DNA from: Gymnogyps californianus | Lineage: Eukaryota > Chordata > Aves > Accipitriformes > Cathartidae | Assembly: GCF_018139145.2 (NCBI RefSeq) | Contig: NC_059500.1 | Coordinates: 58,929,607-58,993,606, forward strand | Direction: 5' to 3' | DNA: 64,000 nt | Shown here: positions 51,796-63,623 of the stretch, piece by piece | Layout: each line of letters opens with the position of its first letter | Numbering within the stretch: position 1 is the stretch's first letter | The notes under the pieces: generated by a model | Told to the model about the DNA's origin: nothing | Database searches by the model: none | The model's input: the letters and a program-made list of their open reading frames with translations, nothing else | Program-made: the position numbers and the translations under genes

Positions 51796-53659
51796 TTCAT
51801 TTCTTATACTTAGTAAATTATGTATTAATTAGGGCAGAATTCTACAACTTTATCCTGATATGTGAGTAAGCTGGACTTTGGTCCAGTAAATATGAAATTA
51901 GGAAATGAAGGAATTTTTACAGGATGACTGTGGCTTTCTGCTTAGGTAAGAAACACAGATCAAGTCTTGTTTTCAAAATTTCATTATGCCTGACATGGGG
52001 ACAAGTCTTCCAGGTTCCAGAAAGATGTATTGGACTGTTAAATTTGAGAGGGGAAGGAGGAGGCTTGACTTCTACTTCCCTGAAGCCACCTGAGAAGCCC
52101 ATGTCTACTCATCTACTTCTGAGACAAAAGAAGACATAGTAATTTTGGGGATGCTCTGGTATGAACTGTATAAGATATTCATCAAGGTTAAAGGAGTTGC
52201 CTGGCAAAGTGCCAGATTCACTGGTTTCCTTCAAAGATGCCTCAGCAGTTTGTGTTCCTAGAAATCCTACGTCAATAAAAATCAAAATAACATAGACAAA
52301 AGTACACTAACAGATGAGAATTCCTGTTCTGCTTACTTAATAGTTATGGATCTCAGTGTCTTTATGAAATGTCCATTAATTCTCAAAACTAGTTCCTGCG
52401 GTTACCTGTTTTGACATCTTCAGGGTTTTGATAGTTATTGTCCAAGTGTCTCTCTCACACTTGCGTCTTTTGTGCTGATAAAACATTTGGGGTGACCTTA
52501 GAAAGTGGATATTTGCTTTTGGTTCTAAATAGCAAATCAGTTGCTCCTATAACTGGCTCTAATGTGACCACTTAGTAATAGTATTTCCTCAGCAAGATTT
52601 ACATTTACTATGTACAGTTTTTGTCTGTATTAAATGCATGTCCCTTGCAAACCTTCTAAAAACCTAAATCTGAGCTATTGCTTTCCAGAATGCCTCCAAT
52701 TTTAGACTTCGTGCATCTTGTACAATAGCACTTAGGCCATTTCAGACAATTTTTCAATACAACAGCTTGCAAATACATCTCCATTTCAGAATGTAAGGAA
52801 CCTACTGTATGCTAGCTAACATTCCAATGAATATTTTTACTGGAAGTGTTTTGCAGCTTTTTTTAATGAAGTTAGCTTAATTCTTAATTGAGCTGATTTC
52901 AGAGATGGCAATTAGACCAAACCTGTGCTTAGTCTATATTTGGAAATTGATGTGAGACATGAACTTCTAGAATTGTGCTTTGTATTGCCTTTTTAATAAC
53001 TGCACAAAGAACTGTTGCTTTACTGTTTTGTCTACCAAACCGATAAATTATTATTTCTTTGACTTTTATTGAGTATGTTTTAATTGCATGTATGAAGCAA
53101 CACTTGTTTTGAGTACCTTGTTTGCATTAAGGCATAGTGTGCATAACCTGTGTTCTCCCTGGTTTTTGTTTGTTTGCCTTGTATGCATTTTTGTTAAACT
53201 TCTGTTTTTCCAGTGATTGCTGAATACTGGGAAATATATTTATAGGACAAAAGAAGACATTAAGTGGTTTCTGACAAAATGTTATCACCAATAACAATTT
53301 TTTTCTTCTTTTTTTCCTGTACCCTTTCCTTACTACCTACATCAGTCCAATAATAGATAATCTTGTATGTCAGCTGAACTTTATTTAAGTCCATGCAGTT
53401 CTCCAGATCTGCTGCACAATTCTAGAGCTTGAAGATGTACCTTCTCTGATTTAACTTCAGTACTTCTTGCTTCTAGGAAAATCCCAAACTGTACAGCTAT
53501 GTTTTGCATTTTTTGTTGGTTTTTTTTTTTTTTTGGTAGCTGAATGATTTTCCAAGGCAGCTGGATACTTCTATTTGTTTCATGTTAAGTAGCTGTCGGG
53601 GTTTTTTTGCTTCTCAGCTTTGATTAGGGTTATAAAAATGAGTACTTCAGTTTGATAGG
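51796..53659 (+). other. SCAMP1: SCAMP1 intron 2, unique part
   Basis: AT-rich intronic DNA. No recognised repeat or exon. Confidence 0.6.
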
Positions 53660-55681
53660 AAGACTTAGTGCAACCTGAGTTTAAAATGGTTGCATGCTGG
53701 TCGATTTTTAAGAGCCATCTCTTCAGAGTGCAAGAGCAGGCAATTCCAAAGTGTCGGAAGTCAAGCAAGCAGGGCAGAAGGCCAGCTTGGCTAAGCAGGG
53801 ATCTTCTAGAACTTAGGTGGAAAAGGAAAGTGTATGGACATTGGAAGCAAGGACAGGCAACACAGGAGGACTACAGAGATGCTGTTGGCCACTGTAGGGA
53901 GAAAATTTGTGCAGCCAAAGCTCAGTTAGAGTTCAAGCTGGCCAGCACTGTGAAGGACAACAAAAAGGGCTTTTTAAAATGTGTTAACAGCAAAAGGAGG
54001 ATCAGAGATAACATTGGTCCGTTACTTGGCGAGGTCAGTCACCTCACAAAAAGGGGTGTAGACAAAGCAGAGGTGTTTAATGCCGCCTTCACCTCTGTCT
54101 TTAACACTGATGATGAGCCCTGGGACCCCTGGAGCCCTGTGACTGGGGGCATGATAAACTCCCAGTCGACTCTGAAGTTGTTCAAGATCTGCTGCTCCAG
54201 CTGGATGCACATAAGTCTATGGGGCCTGATGGGATTCATCCCAGGCTACTGAAAGAGCTGGCCTATGTTATCGTGGGACTTCTCTCCATTATTTTTCAAA
54301 GGTCTTGGGACTCTGGAAAGGTACCAGTTGACTGGAAGCTGGCAAATGTCCCAGTTTTCAAGAAGGGTAAGAAGGAAGACCCTGGTAATTACAGGCCTGT
54401 CAGTCTCACTTGAGTGCCTGGTAAAATTATGGAGAACGTTATTCTGGGAGTTACTGAAAAACACTTGAGAGACAGTGCAGTCGTTGGTCATAGCCAGCGC
54501 AGGTTCACGAGGGGAAAGTCCTGCTTAACCAACTTAATTTCCTTTTATGAGAAGGTCACCCATCTAGTTGACCAAGGGAAGCCAGTAGATGTGGTGGTTT
54601 GGGATTTTAGCAAAGCTTTTGATACTCTCACAGTATCCTGCTGGACAGAATGTCCAGCACATAGCTAGACAAATCCATAATACATTGGGTGAGCAATTGG
54701 CTGACGGGTTGGGCTCAAAGAGTTTTAGTAAATGGGATTGCATCAGGCTGGCAGCCAGTCACCAGTGGCGTTCCCCAGGGCTCAATTTTAGGGCCAGTGC
54801 TCTTGAACGTTTTTGTAAATGATCTGGATGCAGGAGTCAAATGTACATTAAGAAAGTTTGCTGATGATACTGAACTAGGAGGAGCTGTGGACTCCCTCGA
54901 GGGTAGAGAGGCCTTACAGAGAGATCTGGAAAGACTAGAGAGCTGCACAGTCACCAACCATATGAAATTTAACAAGAGCAAATGCCAGATTCTCCACCTG
55001 GGATGGGGTAATCCTGGGGGATTACGTACAAATTGGGGGATGAGAGGCTGGAGAGCAGCCCTGCAGAAAGACATCTGGGGGTTTGGGTTGATGGCAAGTT
55101 GAATATGAGTCAACAGTGTGCCCTGGCAGCCAAAAGGGCCAACCGTGTCCTGGGGTGCATCAAGCACAGCATAGCTAGCCGGTTGAGGGAGGTAATTGTC
55201 CCACTCTACACCACACTGGTGCAGCCCCACCTTGAGTACTGTGTACAGTGTTGGGCACCTTAATATAAGGACATCAGACTGTTAAAGTGTGTCTGGAGGA
55301 GGGCGACGAAGATGGTGTAAGGTCTGGAGGGCCAGACTTGGGAGGAGTGGCTGAGGTCACTTGGTTTGTTCAGCTTGGAGAAGAGAAGGCTGAGGGGTGA
55401 CCTTATCACAGCCTACAACTTCCTCAAGGGGGGCAGTGGAGGGGGAGATCTCCTCTCTCTGGTGACCAGCGATAGGACACGAGGAAATGGAGTGAAGCTG
55501 TGTCAGGGGCAGTTCAGATTGGACATTAGGAAAAGGTTCTTTATGGAGAGGGTGGTCAGTCACTGGGACAGGCTCCCCAGGGAAGTGGTCACAGCACCAA
55601 GCCTGTCAGAATTCAAGGAGCGTCTGGACGATGCTCTTAGTCATATGGTTTAGTTTTAGGTAGTCCTGCGAGGAGCAGGGA

Positions 55682-55685
55682 GTTG
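55682..55685. repeat. 4-base target duplication GTTG, left copy
   Basis: GTTG ends the left half of the CR1 tail, directly before the nested LTR. It is repeated at 56,198-56,201. Removing the LTR and one GTTG restores the usual CR1 tail wording around GGAGTTGGACTCGATG. Confidence 0.85.
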
Positions 55686-56197
55686 TGTTGTCCCAAAAAT
55701 CAGGATTCTTTTACCCAGTGTGCAAAAAAGCCAATTAAGACACAGGGTTGAGATATTTGTTTATGTCATGTCTGCACAGAGATGGGTGCTAGGTGGTAAC
55801 TCCACAAAGCTAGCACACTCAGCTAACACTCTGTAAACATTTTATACGTTTCGAGCAACGTATCAGTACTTTTATAGTTTCACTTAGTTACTCTCATTCC
55901 TATTGGTTCTCGCAAGCCTCATCTCCACTTAAAGTTGCAGCATCCTCCTTTTTTACTGCATGTTCTGTGAGGAGGGGGCTTCTTTTGGTAAGGGGCTCTC
56001 CCTACCTGAGGGTGGGTTTTCTATTACGTTAATTAGGATAGTTCACTCGCCGTTCAAGTAGTTCTATGGTTGCTCTTGTGCTTATCTTGGTATTTCTTTA
56101 CCCGGCTGACTTATGGTGTCATCTTGTTTCTCTTCTCAAGGTCACGCCTCATTAACTAAGTAGCATCCTTTGTTTTGTTTCTCGCATCTCTCCAACA
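55686..56197 (-). mobile_element. Solo LTR nested inside the CR1 tail (4-base duplication class)
   Basis: A 512-base insert with TG...CA ends, flanked by GTTG on both sides. It probably reads on the minus strand: in that sense it starts TGTTGGAGAG, has a TATAAAA box (complement at 55,840-55,846) about two thirds of the way along, and ends GGGACAACA. The 4-base duplication and the short LTR fit the ERV1 (gammaretrovirus-like) class and set it apart from the ERVL-like LTRs elsewhere in the window, which have 5-base duplications. No viral genes remain. Its position shows that it integrated after the CR1. Confidence 0.85.
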
Positions 56198-56201
56198 GTT
56201 G
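56198..56201. repeat. 4-base target duplication GTTG, right copy
   Basis: Matches 55,682-55,685; the CR1 tail continues from here. Confidence 0.85.
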
Positions 56202-56255
56202 GACTCGATGTTCCTTATGGGTCCCTTCCAACTTGAGATATTCTATGATTACAAT

Positions 56256-58397
56256 GTTTTCGTCATTAGGTTCTTGATCTATAGAAGATGATTTATAATA
56301 CCTGTGCCTGTTGTGCATTGAATTGTGATCTTTGAATAATAACCTGGAAAAATAAACACATTGAAGCAATATTGAACTTCCACCATTTGAGGCAGATTTG
56401 AGCACTGACACTTTGTTCCCCTGTGCACACGTGATTAAGCTAAGATAAGTAATTATGAAAACACAGTAGTATACAAAAACATGCATGGCTTTTTCTGTAC
56501 TTAATGAAGAAGTGCTACTATATTTCAGCAACTGGCTGTATCCTGTGAATACAGTGGCTGGAATGCAACTTTTGCTGGGATTATATTCTTAATACATATA
56601 CCAGCCTAGCAGAAATTCTGGAGTGATAGCCAGCAAAAATTAACAGTGGATGTTGAAGCAGATACGTGATTTTTTCTTAGCTTTCCTTACTACCTCCGAC
56701 TCTCTTACAAGCTTTTCTTTCTACTTTCTCTAACATCATGCACTAATTCCATCAAGTGATATTAAATAACTCATAGGTGATATTAAACACACAATAACAT
56801 TCATGAATGGTATAGACATACTTACTGTAGCTCAAAAATAGCTGCTTTAGATGCACCGTAAGAAGAGACTAACCATGCTGGCTTTTTGCTGCTTTGTCAA
56901 GTGTGCTACTGGGGTAGGACAGCCTTTAGAAAAGTGGAAGCTATTTTCAAAGAAAACTTAAGAGCTTAAACTCTGCCAAGCTAAGTGTGAAACTATAAGG
57001 CAAGCTCAAAGCTCTGAGGAAAAACCTGTAGAAAAACTCAGGAAACTTTCTTTCCTGGAGCAGGAAGCTTCTGCCATCTTTAAGGTTGTAAGAGTACTAA
57101 TAGAAGATAATGATGTAGGAAAAAGCTAAATTGTTTCTTTACAGGGGAAGTGTCTTAAACTTGAATTCTCAATAGAATAGGCTTTAGAGAAGCGATAACT
57201 TGCCGGAAATAGGTAGTCAGCTGAGTGTTAAGAAAACTAAGATGAAAAATTGCTAAAACATGAACTGGAACATACCTCAGCTGGCTTCATACCAGAGGAA
57301 AGAAAAGTGACAGCTGTCACACTCACTATAGAAAAAGCTCTTAAAAGGATTCAAGAAATTAAGAGGCCAGAAGGTACAAGTTCTTTACTGGGCAAGTAGG
57401 GGCGGGAGGGTCGCAGAAAAGTCTACTAATCATAAATGTTTTTTTGTTGATTGGTTGGGGTTGTTGTTTGTTTAGGATTTATTTTGTTGTTTTTTAGCAG
57501 ACCTCTACACAGACAGGGGTTTTAACCTTCGAATAGACGTGGAAGTTGCCTTGACTGCTGCTTCATTCCTGCATTAAGTAATGGACTGTAGCACACAGAT
57601 CTAACAGCATGAGACTCAGGGCAGCTGTTTCCTTGCACTGCAGTGCTTGAAATAATAAGCCTGGAGTGTCCCCCTTCATGTTACTATAGTGATATGGCTG
57701 TATGGTTTTTGAGGGGCTGAGGCCTCAAGGGAGATCGTAATCCCAGTCATATTATTACAGAGTATCCAAAGGTATACGTGATTCTTAGTCACGTACCATC
57801 CTTGCAAAAGTCATGGTAGCCTTTCAGTTACAAACCTCCATGATGGTCCAAATAATTAAGTCAGTCATTCTGGTTACTGTAAGGATATATAGAATGTGAG
57901 AGCATCTGTTTCATTAAGGTTACAGACTTTTTGCAGTTTAAAGGGAGTAGTAAGTAAAAGGGAAAGCAATAAACAAAGGCAGAAACATAAACCTGATAGG
58001 TAAGTGATAACAGAACAGAAGACCAAAACTCTTCAGCCACTAATTTATGGGCTTTGAAGCCCAAAGCTGGGACTTTTTGACTGATAAGAAGGAAGAAACG
58101 AGATAAGCATGAATATTAGAGATAGTTGAGGGGAGTCTGTGGGACTATGCAAAATTTATTAAGGAGTATTTAGAGGAATAGTCAAAGATGTGGAGCAATT
58201 GGAGACTGGGGAGGAGCAAGGAGGAGACTAGAGAAGAGGATGAGTTAAAAGGAGCTGGTTGCATGTAAGTTGCTACCAGTCAGTACACTTGTCTGACAGC
58301 CATGTGCCTAATCACTGCAGTTAATGTTAAATCCTTTCTTTACTATCTTTCTGTGACATTTCACTCTCTACTGCATCTGTGAGTGCTGCAAAGCCTA
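56256..58397 (+). other. SCAMP1: SCAMP1 intron 2, unique part
   Basis: Intronic DNA without a recognised element or exon. The 129-codon minus-strand frame at 56,142-56,531 runs from intron through the CR1 tail into the LTR, so it is a chance frame across repeats. Confidence 0.6.
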
Positions 58398-59540
58398 GGT
58401 GCCAGCAACTGAAAAGACTAGAGTGAGAGACTTAGGTGCCAGCAACATGGTCAGACCCCAAGTAGTAGTGGTCCGTATGTCTGTGGTGTCAACAATTGAG
58501 CATCTGGGTGTCAGCAGCTGGAGGGACCATGGGTCATAGGGCCCATGTTTGAGGTGCCAGCAACTGAAGGGGACCAGTGTGTTTTCCTCTGTGAGAATAG
58601 TGTAAGTCACTAGCAAACTTCAAGCTGGACTAACTGGCAAATAGGAGGAAAACCTCTCTCTGGGAAGACTCAAAGTCTGAGCCAAAAGTGAGTAAGGGAG
58701 TCCAGGGTCTGGGCTTGGATATGTGGCAAGCTGAGAGCCCATGCTGGTGTTTGAGGCAGCTGCGAGTGTGGAGGTTGCTTGTGACGTGAGTGTTTGAGTG
58801 CATGGATCTTCTAGTGAATATCAAGCTGGGCTAGCTGGCAAACAGGAGGAAGCCCGTATACCAGGTAAGAGAGCTCCAGATCCAGGCACCTATATCAGAC
58901 AGGCTAAGGGCCCGCTGCTCTCATCTGAGGGATCTGCAGCTATTGGTGTGCTTGTAAATCTAGAGTGAGGCATGTGCTTTCAATAGTGAACTTCAGTGTT
59001 GATCAGCTAGAGAGGAGGAATGAGATAGGACTCTGTGTACCTATGTTCTGTGTAGTTCTGATAAGTGTTATGTGGGGATGTTGTTAAAGGCAGTGCCTTA
59101 CCTGTGGCAGTTTCTGTAGCTGGCCATCCTCGTATCCTTGGTGGGTGTGTATTTGTGTGCGTCCCTGGGATACGCACTCAACTTGCTATTAGCTGAACCT
59201 GGAACCAGGAAAGCAATAGCTGTCTCCATCAGCCTGGAATGGAGAGCCCTCAGAGGGTCTCAGGGTGCGCTGGACTGGGCTCTAGCAGTCGTAAAGGAGG
59301 AGTCCCCAGGTCTCAGAGTCTGCTGGAAGTGGTAGCCTTTGAAACATCCCTTAACAGCTTTTGTTCCCCAGCCCCTCTTGACTTTCTTAGGATTCCAGGA
59401 TGCACAGCCCCTGCTACAAATCACTGGTGTAGTCTCATTTCTTCCAGGGAGCGCAGGCTCTTACCTAGGCACCGGATCTTTTACACAATTGTCATTATGT
59501 GTACAGTAGACAGCAAGTCTAACACCCTATAGATGGCCAG
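58398..59540. repeat. Irregular tandem-repeat cluster, probable transposon remnant
   Basis: Two layers of repetition are visible. Short units around GGTGCCAGCAACTG recur at about 58,398, 58,435, 58,485, 58,507 and 58,553 with divergence. A longer unit containing TCAAGCTGGRCTARCTGGCA followed by AGGAGGAA occurs near 58,620 and 58,821 (201 bases apart), with a weaker third copy near 58,990. A GC-richer nonrepetitive tail follows to about 59,540, containing TCCTTGGTGGGTGTGTATTT and CTGGAATGGAGAGCCCTCAG. The pattern looks like the noncoding part of an endogenous retrovirus or another large element, not a simple satellite. I cannot name the family. The small frames inside are not convincing genes. 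Confidence 0.5.
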
Positions 59541-60228
59541 CTAACATATAGTGGAATCTAAACAACGTAGAAATCTGAACTGGAAGAATCTTGTACATAA
59601 TTAGTACCTTATATTAACGTCATATATCATATAAGCTGTTGGCTAACATCTTTGATTATGTAGCTCTAATAAGCTTTCTGATTGGTTTCTTTATTCATAA
59701 GCATATATGCATGTTCCAGTCGTTAGCAGCACTGCAGGCTGTTTGGACAAAGTGTTTTTCAAGGATAAATATTTTGAATTCATTGTTCAAATATTTTCTA
59801 GCCTGACAATCCACCTTTTTACGCTATTACACAGGTAATATTACTATTACTTTTTACAGTATTACGGGAAGGCTACTGGAGTCCTTGCTGGAGATTGTGA
59901 ACAGTCTTGCTCATTAGTCTAGCAGGCAGCTGCTTATCAGTTATGCTTTCAAAGCTGTTATTACTTTAGCCACAGAGCTACAATAATCAGACTTTTTTTT
60001 TTGGCTTTTGTAGCATTGCTCTGGCCTACAATGCATAATGCATAAGAGTTTTTGTTCAGTAGCTTTTTGTTACTCTAGTGCAGGTTTTGTATCTTATGTT
60101 TGAAGCAGAAGATGATAAGACTCTTGATGGTTGTCTAGCTTTTGTAGGAGTTCTCATACAGGCCTTTTTCCTTATCACAGAATGCTCCAACATAAGCAAA
60201 AGCAGTATTAACCATCTTTAACCAGCTT
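59541..60228 (+). other. SCAMP1: SCAMP1 intron 2, unique part
   Basis: AT-rich intronic sequence between the repeat cluster and the next CR1. Nothing recognised. Confidence 0.6.
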
Positions 60229-60990
60229 CATAGAATCATAGAATCATTTAGGTTGGAAAAGACCCTTGAGATCATCGAGTCCAACTGTTTACCTAACACT
60301 GCCAAGTCCACCACTAAACCGTGTCCCTAAGCGCCATGTCTACACCAGGGATGGTGACTCAACCGCTTCCCTGGGCAGCCTGTTCCAACGCTTGATAATC
60401 CTTTCGGTGAAGAAACTTTTCCTAATATCCAATCTAAACCTCCACTGGCACAACTTGAGGCCGTTTCCTCTTCTCCTGTCACTTGCTACCTGGGAAAAGA
60501 GACCGACACCCATGTTGCTACAACCTCGTTTCAGGTAGTTGTAGAGAGTTACAAGGTCTCCCCTCAGCCTCCTTTTCTCCAGGCTAAACAACCCCAGTTC
60601 CCTCAGCCGCTCCTCATAAGACTTGTTCTCTAGATCCTTCACCAGCTTTGTTGCTCTTCTTTGGACACACTCCAGCACCTCAATGTCTTTCTTGCAGTGA
60701 GGGGCTCAAAACTGAATGCAGTATTCGAGGTGTGGCCTCACCAGTGCTGAGTACAGGGGGACAATCACTTCCCTAGTCCCACTGGCCGCACTATTTCTGA
60801 TACAAGCCAGGATGCCATTGGCCTTCTTGGCTACCTGGGCACACTGCTGGCTCATGTTCAGCCGGCTGTCGACCAACACCCCCAGGTCCTTTTCTGCTGA
60901 GCAGCTTTCCAGCTACTCTTCCCCAAGCCTGTAGCGTTGCATGGGGTTGTTGTCACCCAAGTGCAGGACCCAACACTTAGCCTTTGGTTG
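60229..60990 (-). mobile_element. 5'-truncated CR1 LINE, 3' end
   Basis: The minus strand carries the last part of CR1 ORF2 and its 3' UTR, and the 3' end shows the ATAGAATCATAGAATCAT tail repeats (60,230-60,247). An open stretch encodes [35 protein letters not shown] and [15 protein letters not shown], all typical of the CR1 C-terminus. The upstream part (about 60,680-60,990) is the preceding ORF2 segment with damage. It is less decayed than the copy at 51.5 kb. It lies antisense to SCAMP1. Confidence 0.93.
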
Positions 60991-62293
60991 TCTTCATCCT
61001 ACAGCACTGAGTAATCTTTCTTAGGATGAAAAGCTTAAATCACCAAGCATTTCTGAGAAATGAGACCTCTCTGATATCTCAGTATTCTCTTAGGAGCGGA
61101 TGTGTAAGGTGGAAGAATAATTTTGACATGCTGGAATCAGCTGATGTTGCTGAGATATGCTGCAATTTCACACGCAGAGGTGGAGTTTACTCAGGCATGA
61201 TGTTTTCTCCTCAGTGTATTGCATTTGTGCATTTCAAAAGATGGTTAGAAAAGATGCAGATAGTCTGGGCCAAGTCATAATTTGCCAGGTTAGTTGTATT
61301 TAGTTGATTCCTGCTTTAAGGTGCTTTTGTATTGAAAATGTCACACTTCTCACTGTATTTTTGTTCTTGATTTTAGTCTTATTAGGAACAAGTGGTTCTC
61401 TGTCTTACAAGATCACAGAACAGTGAAGTCTTTCATGTTGCAAGCTCTACACAAAGAATTGTAGTTTCCCCCCAAGCATATTTAAGAATAAAATAATATC
61501 ATAGTAGTGCTATACTGATCTGCTTTGGTAAAGTTCAGTTGATAACTTCAATCGAGGCGGTAGTTTTTTCCTTGGTTTAGTAGCTACTGGTTAACATTGT
61601 GTATGATAGAGAGATGTGGAGAAAGTCAGAGAAGATGACAAATGGGAATAAGGAGGAGAGGATTTAAAAAAAAAAAGAAGGAAACTAGAAAAAAACTGAG
61701 CTACTAAAAGCATCTTGTAAGCTGTATTCTTATAGGTAGTGACCAAGTGAATGAATTGCCAGTGGTACTTGAAACTAGATACTATGGTACATACTGGTGG
61801 AATAGTTAAGCAATAGATTATGGATCTTGAATTGGAAAATTTAATACAGTACATTGCTTCTTTAGTTACCCAGGTGATATAAGCCTTTGTTAAGTAGAAA
61901 GCTCTGGAAGACATTACTAATAAATGGCATCATGTTTCAGAATATGAATAGACCACTGTTAAGTCCTGCAATTCTCTTAAACAGTAACTGTCTGTATTCA
62001 TATTCATGTTTGAACAAAATTAAAATTCTGTTTACTCTCTGCAGATCCCTAAAATTCCTTGTGTGTTTGTGGCAAGTAGTGCAGTGTAAAACCAAAGAAG
62101 CAGAACACTGCACCACAGAACATAGTTAACTTCTTTTTCCTAAAGGTTTTAAGTATTGCAGGCAGCATATCAGATTTTCAATTTATCAGTAACACTTCCT
62201 TTAAAACGACAAGATTGGTTCTTACAGAGTTAATGAAAAGATGTTTATTAGAACAGGAAACTGTGTCCCTATAATTGTCTCTTGTTTTCTTAG
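60991..62293 (+). other. SCAMP1: SCAMP1 intron 2, last part
   Basis: AT-rich intronic sequence ending in the acceptor TCTTGTTTTCTTAG before exon 3. No other feature is seen. Confidence 0.7.
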
Positions 62294-62392
62294 CCTCCTC
62301 CAGGAAATGTGAAAATACCTAATGTACCCAGTACCCAGCCAGCAATAATGAAACCAACAGAAGAATCACCTGCTTACACACAAATTGCAAAG
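62294..62392 (+). CDS. SCAMP1: SCAMP1 exon 3 (residues 46-78)
   Basis: Encodes 33 residues from [10 protein letters not shown] to PAYTQIAK, in phase 0 at both ends. This is the proline-rich linker between the NPF cluster and the charged helix. It closely matches the vertebrate protein; compared with the human sequence as I remember it, a few conservative changes are seen (for example an Asn in PPPGNV and a Ser in EESPAY). The donor is AAG followed by GTTTGT, weaker than the consensus because of T at +3. The exon is 99 bases and can be skipped in frame. Confidence 0.96.
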
Positions 62393-62664
62393 GTTTGTCT
62401 GTAACTTTCAGGCACTACGTTCCTTTTAACTATAATTATTTAAATACACTTCTGGATTAATGTCTTTTATAAATAAGCATTGCTTTCCTAATGATTTATG
62501 AAAATTAAAACTACCTTTAAGTAATCGGTTAATGCATGAATTCATGCAATATTAGGTCAGTCTTCATCCGTTACTGGAGATGCTTAATTATAGAAAACAG
62601 ACTTGGAGTATTTATTTTGTGTTCGTATTTTTTATCAATATCTAATGATGCTTGTTTTGTTCAG
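62393..62664 (+). other. SCAMP1: SCAMP1 intron 3 (272 bases)
   Basis: A short intron with donor GTTTGT and acceptor TTGTTTTGTTCAG. The open frame that begins at 62,536 runs through the intron into exon 4, but only the exon 4 part is protein-coding. Confidence 0.9.
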
Positions 62665-62776
62665 GAGCATGCCTTGGCCCAGGCAGAACTGCTAAAGCGT
62701 CAAGAAGAACTGGAAAGAAAAGCAGCTGAACTAGATCGCAGAGAAAGGGAAATGCAGAATCTCAATCAGCAGGGGG
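62665..62776 (+). CDS. SCAMP1: SCAMP1 exon 4 (residues 79-115 plus 1 base)
   Basis: Encodes [20 protein letters not shown] and on to [12 protein letters not shown], then a single G of the next codon before a GTATGC donor, so the exon ends in phase 1. The sequence is a highly charged amphipathic helix, predicted coiled coil, that lies just before the membrane domain in SCAMPs. It is nearly identical to other vertebrates; NQQG replaces the human SQHG as remembered. The exact end depends on choosing the GT at 62,777 within a run of G bases, but this is the only good donor there. The four transmembrane segments follow in exons outside the window. Confidence 0.95.
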
Positions 62777-63623
62777 GTATGCATGAAAAAAATACTCCTT
62801 TGAATTGCAGAACTTTCACTTTTTCTTAGAAACTGTTTTAGTTTTACAGCAACATTGTGAAACAGATCAAAGAGGGGGGTTTATAATCTCTTCAGGAAAA
62901 GAAAGTTTATCTCTCTTGAGACAATGCATACAGTGAATAAAAACTGGCCTGTCCTTTGCGGATTTTCACTGTAAGAATTTTAAATGTGGCCTGTGTTACA
63001 TGTTACTCTCTGCTATCAGCTATTTTTATTCTACGGTAGTATCTAATACTGTTGAATAGAAATGGAGCATTTTGAGAAGTAAAAGTAACTTCATAAGTAA
63101 CATCTCTTTGATTTCTCTTCTGTCAGTGTTTATAGCTGTAGGATAACTTTACTGTTTTGAAACATTTTCTTACCTTTTGCTATGTTACAGACATAATACT
63201 CTATGCAAATAGCAGAAAAATCTATTCTATTATTAATCTTTTATTAATTTTTCATATGACACTTTGGAACCCATAGTCAAGATCAGTGTCTCATTTTGCC
63301 ACAAACTGTAAGTGTGCTTTGCAAAACCATCAGTTTTTGTTCAGCAGTTTCACAAATGAGAAGATTTACATCCTCTTAGCTGAAGATATTTTGCTAGAAG
63401 TAGATCTATGGGAATATTCCTTTTCAAAAGGAAGAACTTCAGACTGAAGTTAGGAAAAAAAAGAAAACAAAACACTGTGTGCGAGGTTGACTTTGCGTGG
63501 TCTTTTCACTTGTATCTAGAATTCTGACTGGTGTATTTCCACATATGCTGGTTTTTTTTGAATATGCAGTGGTACAATTCCAGAGTGCATAATTGCTTAG
63601 TAATTCAAATTCTCAGGGAATTT
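62777..63623 (+). other. SCAMP1: Start of SCAMP1 intron 4
   Basis: AT-rich intronic sequence after the GTATGC donor. No further exon is recognised before the CR1 at the right edge. Confidence 0.8.

Larger units (their letters stand above)
53660..56255 (+). mobile_element. 5'-truncated CR1 LINE with broken ORF2, interrupted by an LTR
   Basis: A CR1 non-LTR retrotransposon covering roughly the second half of ORF2 and the 3' UTR, about 2.1 kb after removing the nested LTR. Recognisable parts in order are the linker ahead of the RT domain, the RT start (GPDGIHPRLLKEL, VPVFKKGKKEDPGNYRPVSL), a central block ending in DFSKAFDT, the [11 protein letters not shown] block, the FADDTEL catalytic motif, and the C-terminal [10 protein letters not shown] block. 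The frame is broken at least at about 54,150, by a TGA at 54,411, near 54,670, near 55,020 and by a TAA at 55,261. The 3' tail (GGGTCCCTTCCAACTTGAGA, then TATTCTATGATT) reaches 56,255. It cannot encode a working enzyme. CR1 copies usually lack target duplications, and none was seen. Confidence 0.95.

Noticed and set aside
54715..55230. 171-codon minus-strand open frame
   Set aside because: It is the antisense shadow of CR1 ORF2, whose plus strand clearly encodes reverse-transcriptase blocks.
56142..56531. 129-codon minus-strand open frame
   Set aside because: It runs from intron sequence through the CR1 tail into the nested LTR, so it crosses the boundaries of three unrelated sequences.
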